Assembly (NCBI GenBank): GCA_026400835.1 | Contig: JAPLOA010000097.1 | Location: 1-34,246 of the forward strand | Direction of reading: 5' to 3' | Length of the DNA: 34,246 nucleotides | From: Planctomycetales bacterium | GTDB taxonomy: Bacteria > Planctomycetota > Planctomycetia > Planctomycetales > Planctomycetaceae | Part shown: piece after piece, positions 8,213 through 18,100 of the stretch | Layout of the letters: every line of letters starts with the position of its first letter | How positions within the stretch are numbered: position 1 is the first letter of the stretch | Notes under the pieces: model-generated | The model's input: the letters and a program-made list of their open reading frames with translations, nothing else | What the model was told of the DNA's origin: nothing | The model's database searches: none | Program-made: the position numbers and the translations under genes

Positions 8213-9400
8213 CTAAACCCTGATCAGCCATCCTCGACGTTCCATCATCCAGCAGACGCCATAGACAAACCCGCTGAAGCACAAAAATCCGAATGTCACC
8301 ATGAATGGTCCGGAGCTTTTCGGAAACCACGGCGAGATCCACCACGAAGCAACATCGTGCAGGAGATAAGCGGCCAGAGAATTGGTTCCGAGCGTTCTGA
8401 AAATTCCCGTCTGCCATTTGTATGAATCGCACGCCCACAGGAAGAGTGCAAACACCACCAGGGAGAATCCGGCAGAGAATGTCGTGTAGGAGATCGTGCC
8501 TCCTCGCTGGCTCATCATCCAGTAGTTCCACTTGCGATGCTCGGCATTTGGGGGCGGCACAAAAGGCGGCTCCATGCTGCTGCCACTCCATCGCTGAATA
8601 CGTTCCGGTGATGGCAGGACCGGGTCCTCAGCAAGCTTCACTGCTTTCTGTTCATTCACGAGTTCAGCCGGGACATTGTACAGCGTCGAACCGCAGGACC
8701 AGCACCACGCAATAAACATGAGGCCGATTCCGGGCCCAATGAGCGACCGCGCAGCAGACGCTCCCTTCGATCGAACCAGATCACAGGCCAGGGTTCCGCA
8801 AATCGCGGGGATCGACCACGTAAGAAATCCCAAAGGGCCGCCATCGATTCCCATCGGATTAGAATTCACCCACTGGAAATTGAACCAGCCAGAGAGAACA
8901 ACATGCAGCATGCCGGAGAACGCCGCGTATCCCATGCGCACTCTGGAGGAAGCTCCAATCACTGGCAGAATCCAGAGTGATGTGATCGCAATGTGTAACA
9001 GGGTTTGAAACAGATTTCTCTTGAACAGCGTCCCCAGAACAACAGTCGTGTCTTCTGTCCGAAACTTCTGCACGATTGCGGACAAGTCGCAGAACGAATA
9101 CCAGACGATTGCGATCGCCGCCAGACTCAGGATTCGCCGGATGGCTCTGGCCCATGGCATCTGACCGCCCTGCTGTAGTCGTCGCCCGAGGCTGAGCTGC
9201 ATTGCAAAGCCTGCCGCGAACAGAAACTGCGGCATGATCGTATCCGCGTAGCTGCAATAGTCGTGACTATGCTTCAGGATTCGCGGACAGACCTCATAAC
9301 TTCCCAGAAAGTTGACCAGCAACATGCCAACCATCGTGTAGCCGCGAAACTGATCAAGTGCCGCCAATCGGGCCGGAGAACTGCTCGAAATGTCCGACAT
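8213..9400 (-). CDS. HGSNAT/DUF5009-type multi-pass membrane acyltransferase-like protein
   Basis: 395 residues from the ATG at 9400, preceded by a GGAAAGGCGGG stretch; longer in-frame starts (TTG at 9451, ATG at 9427) lack a good ribosome-binding site. The N-terminus has the family signature LDQFRGYTM...MLLVNFLG followed by a His-containing loop (KHSHDYCSYADTIMPQFLF). About ten hydrophobic helices follow. This is the pattern of the heparan-alpha-glucosaminide N-acetyltransferase-like family (COG4299/DUF5009), which moves an acyl group across the membrane onto a sugar. A soluble loop near 235-285 (VLPSPERIQRWSGSSMEPP) interrupts the helices. The substrate is unknown; envelope glycan or sulfated-polysaccharide metabolism is plausible given the sulfotransferase two genes upstream. 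It runs in the same direction as the next two upstream genes. Confidence 0.8.
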   Translation of the reverse strand: MSDISSSSPARLAALDQFRGYTMVGMLLVNFLGSYEVCPRILKHSHDYCSYADTIMPQFLFAAGFAMQLSLGRRLQQGGQMPWARAIRRILSLAAIAIVWYSFCDLSAIVQKFRTEDTTVVLGTLFKRNLFQTLLHIAITSLWILPVIGASSRVRMGYAAFSGMLHVVLSGWFNFQWVNSNPMGIDGGPLGFLTWSIPAICGTLACDLVRSKGASAARSLIGPGIGLMFIAWCWSCGSTLYNVPAELVNEQKAVKLAEDPVLPSPERIQRWSGSSMEPPFVPPPNAEHRKWNYWMMSQRGGTISYTTFSAGFSLVVFALFLWACDSYKWQTGIFRTLGTNSLAAYLLHDVASWWISPWFPKSSGPFMVTFGFLCFSGFVYGVCWMMERRGWLIRV

Positions 9401-9463
9401 CGTGACCGACCCGCCTTTCCGTGGCATTATGAATGCCGGCAGCAACTTCAAATGGCGCGACTC

Positions 9464-10018
9464 TCAGGACGACTTTTCACTCGTGAAGCCGAATTGAGAA
9501 AAATGCTGATCCAGCAATTCAATCATCGAGTACACAAACTGTCGATGACGCGAGCCGAAGTGTACTCGGATGCCAATCACTTTGTCTGCCCATCCACGAG
9601 CACTGCCGCCATTCTGGTCGAATTCCTGGGCCATGGCGGTCCAGTCACACACCATCTCAATCAGATCAACGTCTGACATATCATCAGGCTGCAGATGAAA
9701 CTCGGGATGGTGACGATTCACCGACATATGGTGCCGAACGGCCTCTTCGATCTGCTCAGCAACGCCATCAGGATAATGAAAGAACTCGCCGTTCCTGCGA
9801 CAACGATGAAACTCTGTCAGCCAGATGTATGGGATTCGCTCTTCCGGTCCGAACTTGGACGCATCGTGATCCTGCCCACGAATCAGCAGCTCTGCACCAT
9901 ACTCTGTCATGTCGGCCAATACGGCCAGGCAAGTCCGAACTCGTCCAATGTGCGCGATGGTACGACGTTCGTAGAACTCAATCATCGCAAAAGTGGGCTG
10001 AGGAGAAAAATCTGACAT
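9464..10018 (-). CDS. DUF5662-like protein (HD/His-rich, possible hydrolase)
   Basis: 184 residues from the ATG at 10018. Conserved-looking blocks are HIGRVRTCLAVLA (23-35), HDASKFGPEERIPYIWLTEF (51-70), AVRHHMSVNRHHPEFH (93-108) and DLIEMVCDWTAMA (118-130). The HD...HH...D arrangement with the SKF-x-x-EE-x-x-PY block is what I remember of DUF5662, a family also seen in phages, and suggests a metal-binding, HD-like helical fold. No experimental function is known to me. It lies 63 bases upstream of the membrane acyltransferase on the same strand and may be co-transcribed with it. A longer upstream start (position 10063) would add a cysteine-rich leader with no clear purpose and is not preferred. 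Confidence 0.65.
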   Translation of the reverse strand: MSDFSPQPTFAMIEFYERRTIAHIGRVRTCLAVLADMTEYGAELLIRGQDHDASKFGPEERIPYIWLTEFHRCRRNGEFFHYPDGVAEQIEEAVRHHMSVNRHHPEFHLQPDDMSDVDLIEMVCDWTAMAQEFDQNGGSARGWADKVIGIRVHFGSRHRQFVYSMIELLDQHFSQFGFTSEKSS

Positions 10019-10140
10019 AAGAACACCTGCATCACAATCCGTCCCGCAGCACAACAATTGCACTGTGATGTTTCGACGGACTGCAGGATCTCAGTTTTCC
10101 CCCGGCAGGACAACCTTTCACTGACAAGGCAATCAAGGAC

Positions 10141-11187
10141 CTAAAGTTGGGCCATCTGGGCCATCGAGCGACGCTCCTGTAGTCGGCTCAATAACCGCTG
10201 CTGTTCCGCTGCCGTCAGTGTCACTCTGGCAGACGCTTCGAACGGCTTCAGTTCAGTGTTCATCAGGTTCTCCTTCAGATCCACACCCGGAATCCGTCCG
10301 CTGATCCATCGCAGGGACTCGGCTGGATTTTCACAGAAGCCTTCATAGGTGACTTCGACCAGACGATCCGCCGGAATGTGTTTCAACTGTTGATCCAGTT
10401 GTCGCTCTATCTCCAGAATCTGGTCACATACGTCGTCTACATATCGCAGGGGATCCTGCGTTGTATCCGACGAATGACTGTGCAAACCCCAGCCAACGGA
10501 CTTATCGCCCTGAACCTGTTCGCGAGCATTAATCAGGGACTGAGCAACCAACAGAGGATTCCGCCGCACGACGATAAAGCTGGCCTGAGGAAGAACCTTT
10601 GACAGTAGATCCAGACATCCCGTGTTGCGATTATTCTTGTTCAGGAATGGCTTCCCAAACGCCTGGCTCCATGCAGAGAAAAACGATCGCATCTCCTGCT
10701 GTTCTGATTCGTTCAAATCTGTGCGAGGCACGTAGCGATCATCACCCAGCCATTTATTCCACAGGCTGAAGCCATCGTTTGGACCATGCAACCGGGCCGT
10801 CTGACCGTAGAAATTGTGGAAGTCGGCTGAGTCACGTTTCGGCATCCAGTTCAACAATCGACTTGCGGTGACAGGCGATTTCGGAAACATCGACGTCATG
10901 TTCGTGACGTAGCTGACATCCATGTATCTGGCCAGGGTCTGATAAACCAAAGTTGTCCCGCTTCGAGGTGCTCCAACCACCAGCACGACCGGCAGTACAG
11001 AAGGAGCAGCCTTTTTGAGTGTCCGAGTTTCCTTTCCTTCGAGCATCGCATCAACAGGCATGGCCAACAAACGCAGTGCGAAATGAAACAATGCAGCGTA
11101 AGCGGCTCGTTTGCCGGAGGTCAGCATTCTGAAAAGCAAGCCCACAGGATTCCGGAAGTTGCGGGTATGAGAGTTCCTGTGCGGCAC
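10141..11187 (-). CDS. sulfotransferase family protein
   Basis: 348 residues from a GTG with an AGGGA ribosome-binding site about 7 bases upstream. The 5'-phosphosulfate loop is VVGAPRSGTTLVYQTLARY (70-88), and the 3'-phosphate-binding block is FIVVRRNPLLVAQSL (204-218) with its Arg and later Ser. Both are diagnostic of PAPS-dependent sulfotransferases. About 35 hydrophobic or basic N-terminal residues (LLFRMLTSGKRAAYAALFHF) may dock it at the membrane. The C-terminal EVTYEGFCENPAESL matches the family's usual YE-x-L-x-x-x-P block. It would transfer sulfate from PAPS to an unknown acceptor. Planctomycetes carry many such genes alongside sulfatases. The downstream minus-strand genes may share its transcript. 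Confidence 0.88.
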   Translation of the reverse strand: MPHRNSHTRNFRNPVGLLFRMLTSGKRAAYAALFHFALRLLAMPVDAMLEGKETRTLKKAAPSVLPVVLVVGAPRSGTTLVYQTLARYMDVSYVTNMTSMFPKSPVTASRLLNWMPKRDSADFHNFYGQTARLHGPNDGFSLWNKWLGDDRYVPRTDLNESEQQEMRSFFSAWSQAFGKPFLNKNNRNTGCLDLLSKVLPQASFIVVRRNPLLVAQSLINAREQVQGDKSVGWGLHSHSSDTTQDPLRYVDDVCDQILEIERQLDQQLKHIPADRLVEVTYEGFCENPAESLRWISGRIPGVDLKENLMNTELKPFEASARVTLTAAEQQRLLSRLQERRSMAQMAQL

Positions 11188-11469
11188 TTATTTTCCCTGA
11201 CTTGAATCGAGATATCACGATCTCTTGATCATCACGTAATCAATTCAGTATGCCCGATGCAATTTTCTCGGTGACACCAATCAGAGGAAAACGCCGTCCG
11301 GCAAAAAACAATTAACGCCGCAGAGCCAAATGCATGGTGTTGTTGACGAAACGCAACATGCCTATGTGACAAATAACAACAGGTGTACGTTCGCAGAGAC
11401 CAGCCGATCAGTAGTGACGCAGGCGTTCGGACCATGAGCAGAAGAATGACTCATTCGCAGGCCCGGATT

Positions 11470-11787
11470 TCATGATCCACGTTTTTTGCTGACCAATTGC
11501 CCAATGACCTGCCCAGCCAGCCGCATATAAAACATGGGCACAAAGTAGATCATCAGGAAACACGCAGCAGCCCCACTGATCGTCAGCACGTTCCATTGGT
11601 TAAAAATGCCCAACCACAATAAGCCCAATGGAGCAAACGAGATCGAGACTCCGGTCAAGGCGCCGACGACAACAAACAATGGCGAATTCAGGCGACGAAC
11701 CCAGACTTCACTGATCTGAACCGTGACTGTATTTCCAGGAACGACACGGTCTGTGCTTTCCGGAGCCTGATAGGGGTTCTCGTTCAT
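11470..11787 (-). CDS. small NPYQAP-type membrane protein
   Basis: 105 residues from the ATG at 11787, with GAAGG upstream. The MNENPYQAPES start is a motif I associate with numerous small planctomycete membrane proteins. Two hydrophobic segments are visible, about 36-60 and 67-90, and the tail KKRGS is basic. The beta-rich stretch before the first helix (NTVTVQISEVWVRRL) is likely soluble. No catalytic residues are seen and the function is unknown. It stands alone between the sulfotransferase (same strand, 282 bp away) and the divergent cytochrome gene. Confidence 0.65.
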   Translation of the reverse strand: MNENPYQAPESTDRVVPGNTVTVQISEVWVRRLNSPLFVVVGALTGVSISFAPLGLLWLGIFNQWNVLTISGAAACFLMIYFVPMFYMRLAGQVIGQLVSKKRGS

Positions 11788-12072
11788 AGGGCCTTCACCA
11801 TCTCGAATCACAAAAGGTCAGTTATTCGGATCTTTGGGGCTTTTGTCATTTCAGAGGCAAAAGACAACACTCCAGTACTCGCTCATCATTCGAAAGAACG
11901 CAGAGCATCAGCATCAAGATCATTGATTCTTCGAATTACGACTCAACAAGAATTCAGGTTCCCGCCGCGGAGCAGATTCAGTTTCTGCTGAGAAACTTGT
12001 CGTCGATTCGGTTACGATGTTTTCTCTCACCTTCTTAAAAGCATCGTCATAAGTCTGTAGACAAGGACATCT

Positions 12073-12726
12073 ATGCGAATCCCATTTTCAATTCGAGTCA
12101 CCGCCGTCATGTTTTCTCTGCTGGCAGGTCTGGCTTTGTTTGCTGACGATAACGTTACGGCCAATCCAGAGGCCCCCACCGACAGCAGGATGCAGGAACC
12201 CTTGTACGATCAGGAAGGTCGATTGCTTCAACCTGTCGGCTATGAGAAGTGGGTTGTCGTCGGCACATCAATCGGACTTGGTTATTCCGACGGCGACAAA
12301 AACGATCCCGGGAATCCCGGGACATTTCATAACGTTTACCTTCAGCCCGAAGCTTTCGACCATTTTGTTCAGACCGGCGAGTTCCCCGAGCAGACAGTCT
12401 TCATCGTAACCAACAATAAGTCACGTCCGGCCAATACAAAAGGGTCTGTTTCCAGAAAAGGCTTTGTCGCGTCGGCAACGTCAGGCCTTGAAGTCGCAGT
12501 GAAAGACACGAAGCGATTTCCAGACGGCTGGGCTTATTTTTTGTTTCACGACGCACCTGAGAAAGCAAAACCAGAAACAGTCCACGCCGAACGTGCCTTC
12601 GATCGAAAAGATTGTTTCGACTGCCACGCCGAACACGGCGCGGACGACAATGTCTTCACGCAATACTACTCCGTGTTGACTGAAGCACGTCGACAACACC
12701 TCGACGCCAAAAAAGCCGATCAATAA
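12073..12726 (+). CDS. cytochrome P460 family c-type haem protein, exported
   Basis: 217 residues. The start is supported by an AGGA ribosome-binding site 6-10 bases upstream and an N-terminal signal peptide (basic MRIPFSIR, hydrophobic AVMFSLLAGLALFA). The middle section (YEKWVVVGTSIGLGY, FHNVYLQPEAFDHF, GEFPEQTVFIV, DGWAYFLFHD) is characteristic of the P460 beta fold. The single haem-attachment site is CFDCH (181-185), followed by ADDNVFTQYYSVL, which is typical of the family's C-terminus. Known members include hydroxylamine-oxidising P460 and cytochrome c'-beta; many others have unknown roles. The crosslinking lysine cannot be assigned by eye. No ammonia-oxidation or other redox partners lie nearby, so nitrogen metabolism should not be assumed. 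Confidence 0.85.
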   Translation: MRIPFSIRVTAVMFSLLAGLALFADDNVTANPEAPTDSRMQEPLYDQEGRLLQPVGYEKWVVVGTSIGLGYSDGDKNDPGNPGTFHNVYLQPEAFDHFVQTGEFPEQTVFIVTNNKSRPANTKGSVSRKGFVASATSGLEVAVKDTKRFPDGWAYFLFHDAPEKAKPETVHAERAFDRKDCFDCHAEHGADDNVFTQYYSVLTEARRQHLDAKKADQ

Positions 12727-12772
12727 AATGCTGCCTCAAAACTTTGCGAACGAAACTTTCTCCGAGCGTCAG

Positions 12773-15106
12773 CTACAGGATCTTAAACTCTGTCTCTCCG
12801 GCGGAACAGAGTTTCAGCTCAATAGACTTCGAACGTAAGTCATGTTGCTCCGTCAGAAATCGCGAAAGCGGGGCAACGACATGTGTCTCCAGTGTTCGCT
12901 GCAGCGGGCGCGCACCATAGCGAGGATCGAAGCCAGCTTTGGAAAGATGTTCCACAACATCCTTTGTCCATTGCAGCCTCAGCCCCAGTTTTCTCAGCCC
13001 CTCACGTCCGGCGATTTCTCGTAACTCCTTCTCCGTGATTTCGAGAATTGCCGCACGAGTCAACGCATCGAATGTGACAACTCCATCCAGACGATTGAAG
13101 AATTCCGGACGAAAGAACTCCCGCACGGCCACCTCATGACGCATATTGGGCGTTGCGATGTTGTCTGCGAATCCGACCTGACCAGAAGAATCTGAGCCCA
13201 GATTCGATGTCAACAGAATCACAGTGCTTCGAAACCACGTCGTCCGCCCGAATCGATCTGTCAGCCGTCCCTCGTCGAACACGTTCATCAGGACGTCATA
13301 AACCGAAGGATGAGCTTTCTCGATCTCATCGAGCAGCAACACCGTAAATGGCTGGCGTCGAATCTGCTGCAGGAAGTCTGACGGTTCTCCATTCGACTGC
13401 ATCAATAACCGATCCGCGGCCCATGGACCAGAATACTCACTCATATCGAGCCGAATCATCCGCGCGGACTTTTCACTGGATTCCGTCGCTGAATTCGCTC
13501 CATCTTCGTTCCCTGACTTACCTCCAAACAAACATCGCGAAATCGCTCGAGCAAGTTCCGTCTTTCCAACGCCTGTGGGACCACAGAACAGGAGAACTCC
13601 CAACGGCCGCCCGGGATCATTCATACCCGCCTTGAACTTCACAACAACGTCAGCGGCCGTCTCACAGGCCAGCGGCTGGCCCATGATCTGTGATTGAAAT
13701 TCACTGATCAATTGCTCGCGAGATAATGGCAAATCGTCGCGCAGAAATCGATCCGGCAATCCTGTTCGCTGGAGAAATGTCTGCAGGACGCCCTCCTTCG
13801 TCAGAGCCTTTCCTGACGATCGAGCCGTCCGGTCCAGCAGATCACGCCAGAAGGCCACGACCTCGCCGGGCAAAGCATGGTAAGGCTGAAATCGCTGAAA
13901 CAATCGAATGGTTTGAGCTGCCGCGTCGCGACTGATCGTCAACTTTGCTCCTGCCGCACTGTTCTCAGCAACTCGATCCAGCAAACGCATGGCTCGCGGA
14001 GAGTCCAGCGGAGCAAGTGTGACTGTCTGAAACAAATCCGTCATGCCTGGCAGTAGTCGCCGCACGGCATCCAGTTCTGTGGGTGAAACCTCAGCGATCA
14101 TTCGTAGTTCGCCACGCTGTAGATAAGGAATGCAGAACGCAGCAAGACTATCCGTCGCCTCTCGGCCCCCGGTGCGAATAATGTCGAGCAGACTTTCAAT
14201 GCAAAGCACGCCGTCGATTTCACTCAGCTCGCGAATGACGCCTTCAAGTCGCTCTTCCCATTGTCCCAGATATTTCATGCCTGAGATCAGCCGACCGGCA
14301 CTTGTTTGCCAGAATCGCCGTACAGGCTTAAGCACCCAGGTATTCTCTTCCTGCTTCTCTTCTTCGTTAAGGTGCCGTTCAATATGGCGAACGACTTCAC
14401 ACAGCAAAGTTGTTTTGCCGCTGCCATGTTCACCCACTATCAACCAGTTGCCTTTTTCAGATTGCAATTGCTTGACGACATCCGCCACTTCACGATCCCG
14501 CTCCCACGCGCGACCAAACAAAGAGCGGACCGACGCATCGCCAAGCGGATCAGCCACACGTGCCAGTTGGTCTGTCGAAATTCGCGGCTTTGCAGCGGTG
14601 CGGTGAGGATCAACGGAAACGAACACATCATCCAGAAACACCTCATCCGGTGGAATCTGGCGTGACAACTGCCGCGGTGTCTGTCCCTCAAACCAACGCT
14701 GGACCATCTGAGGAATCATGGTCTTGGTGTCATCGTGTTCACTGAGATTCAGCCGTAGCCCGATCATCGGAATCGACGCCAGCCTCGGGCCTCCCAACTG
14801 CCGACCAATCACGCACCAGATCTTCAGATCGACCGGGCTTTGCACCGGATAGCGACGGCCCGTCATTTCGTCCTGATATTCCGGCCTGACCGGAACCTTA
14901 AAGACCTCCAGGACAGGCTCTTTCAGGTCCGGAGGATCACGCCAGGGTTCCTCTCGATACTGCCAGTCCAGCAAACTCCGAAGCTGCTCTAACGCCTCGC
15001 GCGGTGTCGTGGCCACAGCCGCGCGATCATGCTGCTCCACCAGGCTGGCTGTGTAGAGTCCAGCGGAGTTCTTCCAGATCAGAACAGGGCAACGATAAGT
15101 GGGCAT
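12773..15106 (-). CDS. Clp-like double AAA+ ATPase 1 (no PCRF-like domain)
   Basis: 777 residues from the ATG at 15106 (MPTYRCPV, a start resembling that of ATPase 3). Residues 1-190 are a non-ClpN domain that I do not recognise. AAA module 1: Walker A GEHGSGKT (225-232), pore loop SGMKYLGQWEERL (275-287), Walker-B region VLCIESLL (300-307) with no D-E pair, and no double arginine finger. AAA module 2: GPTGVGKTEL (509-518), LLLDEIEKAHP (590-600), GRLTD...TSNLG, RPEFFNRLD and the sensor-2 GARPLQR (731-737). The usual GYVG loop between DRLL and IRRQPF is missing. A VGF (644-646) sits where ClpA and ClpC carry the ClpP-docking IGL/VGF. No ClpB middle domain is present. Predicted role: a remodelling ATPase powered mainly by module 2, probably partnered with the other two ATPases. 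It starts 72 bases after ATPase 2 ends, so they share a likely operon. Confidence 0.85.
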   Translation of the reverse strand: MPTYRCPVLIWKNSAGLYTASLVEQHDRAAVATTPREALEQLRSLLDWQYREEPWRDPPDLKEPVLEVFKVPVRPEYQDEMTGRRYPVQSPVDLKIWCVIGRQLGGPRLASIPMIGLRLNLSEHDDTKTMIPQMVQRWFEGQTPRQLSRQIPPDEVFLDDVFVSVDPHRTAAKPRISTDQLARVADPLGDASVRSLFGRAWERDREVADVVKQLQSEKGNWLIVGEHGSGKTTLLCEVVRHIERHLNEEEKQEENTWVLKPVRRFWQTSAGRLISGMKYLGQWEERLEGVIRELSEIDGVLCIESLLDIIRTGGREATDSLAAFCIPYLQRGELRMIAEVSPTELDAVRRLLPGMTDLFQTVTLAPLDSPRAMRLLDRVAENSAAGAKLTISRDAAAQTIRLFQRFQPYHALPGEVVAFWRDLLDRTARSSGKALTKEGVLQTFLQRTGLPDRFLRDDLPLSREQLISEFQSQIMGQPLACETAADVVVKFKAGMNDPGRPLGVLLFCGPTGVGKTELARAISRCLFGGKSGNEDGANSATESSEKSARMIRLDMSEYSGPWAADRLLMQSNGEPSDFLQQIRRQPFTVLLLDEIEKAHPSVYDVLMNVFDEGRLTDRFGRTTWFRSTVILLTSNLGSDSSGQVGFADNIATPNMRHEVAVREFFRPEFFNRLDGVVTFDALTRAAILEITEKELREIAGREGLRKLGLRLQWTKDVVEHLSKAGFDPRYGARPLQRTLETHVVAPLSRFLTEQHDLRSKSIELKLCSAGETEFKIL

Positions 15107-15177
15107 TTTGTTTAAATGACGAAGGTGGTTTGTTGGAGAATAAAGAAATAGAAGATCGCGCAGCACGCTTTCTGAAA

Positions 15178-18100
15178 TCAATTTGAGATTTCAAATTTCA
15201 AATTCACCTGCTCCGGCAATGCTTCCCACGCTTCCTGACGCAGAGCTTCAACGGTCGGAAGTGACTCCGTATGATGATGAGTCACCAGATTCTTCTTCAA
15301 TGGATTCTCCTCCGGTAACTCCAACGTCCGCACAATCACGTTCGGAATCTCTTCACCTTCAAGCTGCACGGACAATAGTTTTGGCGACGCGGAAGCCGCA
15401 GACCTCAACACATGAAAACCAGCTTCCACGCTGGCATAATGTCTGGCCAGTGCACCACGCAGATGGATCCGCTGATCATGGCCTGCAGTGTTGCCGGACT
15501 CCAGAGTGGCCTCCAGAGCCAGCTCATCGGTCCATGTTGCCAGGAGACGTTCCACAAGTTTTGTAATGCCCGCGGATGCTGTTGGATCAGCAGACCTGAT
15601 GCAGACACAAACAGCCTGATCCAGTTCACTCTGCTCGGCCAGTGCAACTGCAACAACCCAGCGGCAACGAGCAAGCATCGCCTGCGGTTCGTGTGTTAGA
15701 TCGACGTCCCGCGATGGGCCATCAAACCGCGTCTCAAGGAAGTCATCGATCTCATCATCCGCGGCTACTCGACCAACAATGTCCCCATGGGAAGGCCTCC
15801 GACGGCGCATGATATCCTGCTTCATTGGCGTCCGCTTTGATTTCATCACGCCGCCCATCCGCCCAACTTTCTGTGCAGCATCATGAGCCGCCAGAAGCTC
15901 CTCGACCCACGTCTTCAGTCTCGGCAATTCATCCTGCACTAACAGGTAGCGAGTTTGCTCTGAAGAGATCCTGCCCGAACCATAGTGGCTTGCCGGTTTT
16001 AGCTCGGGCAACTTCCGCGTCAGGAACTCAATGGCCTTTTGAGCAACAGTGATTGTCGCTGAAAAATCAGTTTCTGCAGGCTTCAACAGGCCCTTCGCCT
16101 TAGTCGTATGGCCGAGAATACGCACAGCCACTGACAGCCCACGATCCGCGCGATCAATATCGATCAGCATCAGATCTTTGGCCTGTGCCGACTGTTCATC
16201 AAGGCCGGTATCACTCTTCTCCGTGATCTCCGGTGCCGACGCTGAATATCCCGCAAGGAACGTGGCGATGGGGCGAGTCAACTCCTTCTCAATCGCCCGC
16301 TTCAGTGCTCGCGCGCCCAGCACCGGGTTGTATCCCTGATCAATCACCCAATCGACGGCAGCGGTCGACGTATTCAACACGCATTGTCGCCGTACCAGTC
16401 CGTCTCGATGCAGAACATCAGACATCAAATGTCGAGCGATCACCTGCATGTCGTCGCGTGAAAGTCGTTCAAACGGGATCACTCGATCCAGTCGATTGAA
16501 GAATTCCGGGCGAAAGAAATTCTCCGCCGCTCGCACCGAGACGCCCGACTCCGCAGCGACCGCGTTTCCAAATCCCAGGCCACTTTCAGAACGCTGAGTT
16601 CCCAGGTTGGACGTCAGCACAATGATCGTGTTCGAAAAATCTGTTGTCCGACCACGAGCGTCCGTGAGCCGTCCCTCGCCCAGCACCTGCAACAGGAGAT
16701 CGAATACGTCTGGATGTCCCTTTTCGATTTCATCAAACAAGATGACAGCAAACGGCTGGCGACGAACAGCGGCCGTCAGCAATCCTTCAGGCTGAGCAAA
16801 CGTCCCGACCAGTTGTGGCACTGCGTTCGGCGAGACATACTCGTTCATATCGAAACGCAACAAGCGATCTGCATGTCCGAACAGATAAGCGGCCAGAGAT
16901 TTCGCAAACTCCGTCTTGCCAACACCGGTTGGCCCGAGCAGCAACAGCGACGCAATGGGACGTGTCGGATCGTTCAGCCGTGCTCGCGCAATCGCGATGA
17001 TTTCAACAGCCGCTTTTACCGCAGCAGGCTGCCCAACGAATCGCTCACGAAGCTTTTGAGCCACATGATCCGAGGCCAATGTCTGCTGCTGATCGAGGAA
17101 GGGACGAGGCAAACCGGTTTGCTGATGAAAAGCGTCCAGCACGCGCTCACGACTGATCACAGCAGGAGTTGCAGATTTGTCCGAAGTCGTGTCAGGTTGT
17201 GCCTCGCCTTCGATTCGGACAGCCAGTCTCTTCAAGAAGTTGGCCGCTTTACCCGGAAACGCAACATCCCGTGCATAGCGACGCTGTAAATCAATTACTG
17301 CAGGAAGCGCGTCGATGGAAAAGCGACAGCGATGTCGAGTTTCGAGCTGTCGTTGCTGGCTGAATAACACTCGCAGATTGTCATCCGCCGACATTTCACT
17401 GATGCGGATCAAATGAAAGGCATCGGCAAAGCTACGGTCTTTCTCCCGCAGTACCCGAAATGCTTCGGGAGTCATTTCGCCAATCACGCGGACATGCCGG
17501 CGTTCCAGGACCGTCTTCAGCAGTGCCGCCACGCTGAGCGTTGACTGACTTGTCACGCCCGCCTGAAACAACCCTAACAGATCGTCAAAATACAATACCA
17601 GATCTCGTAATGACGCATGCTTGACGATCGCGTGAAAACGAGTTTCCCACTGGCCCACATACGACATGCCGGAGATCAGTCGTTGCGGCGACAACAACCA
17701 GACAGCTTGCTTATCACGATGAGGATTGACAACGCGTTTCACATGCCGAAACACATACTCATGCAAAATCGACGTCTTCCCGACCTGACGTACACCCAAA
17801 AGCAGCACAGGACGACGATCATCGGCCTGCAATAATCGAGTTAACTCGTCAACTTCTCGCTCACGCAGTTCAACTCGATTCAAATCCTGAGGATACTGAT
17901 GATTCAGGCACCGGCCAACTCGATAAAGTTCTGATTCGCCATCAACAGTTTCTGATGCTCCCAGAAATGCGAACAGGCTGTCCTTCTTCTTTTCACGAAC
18001 TCGAGGCGGATTCAGACGAAACTCCACCTCCGAGACCCACGCATTGCCTTTCAGCGAGAATCGCTCCAGCTCCGGAAAACTCTCTCCGTGTGACTCCCGC

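Noticed and set aside
12073-12726. Nitrogen-cycle gene cluster around the P460-like gene
   Set aside because: No hydroxylamine oxidoreductase, ammonia monooxygenase or other redox partners lie nearby.
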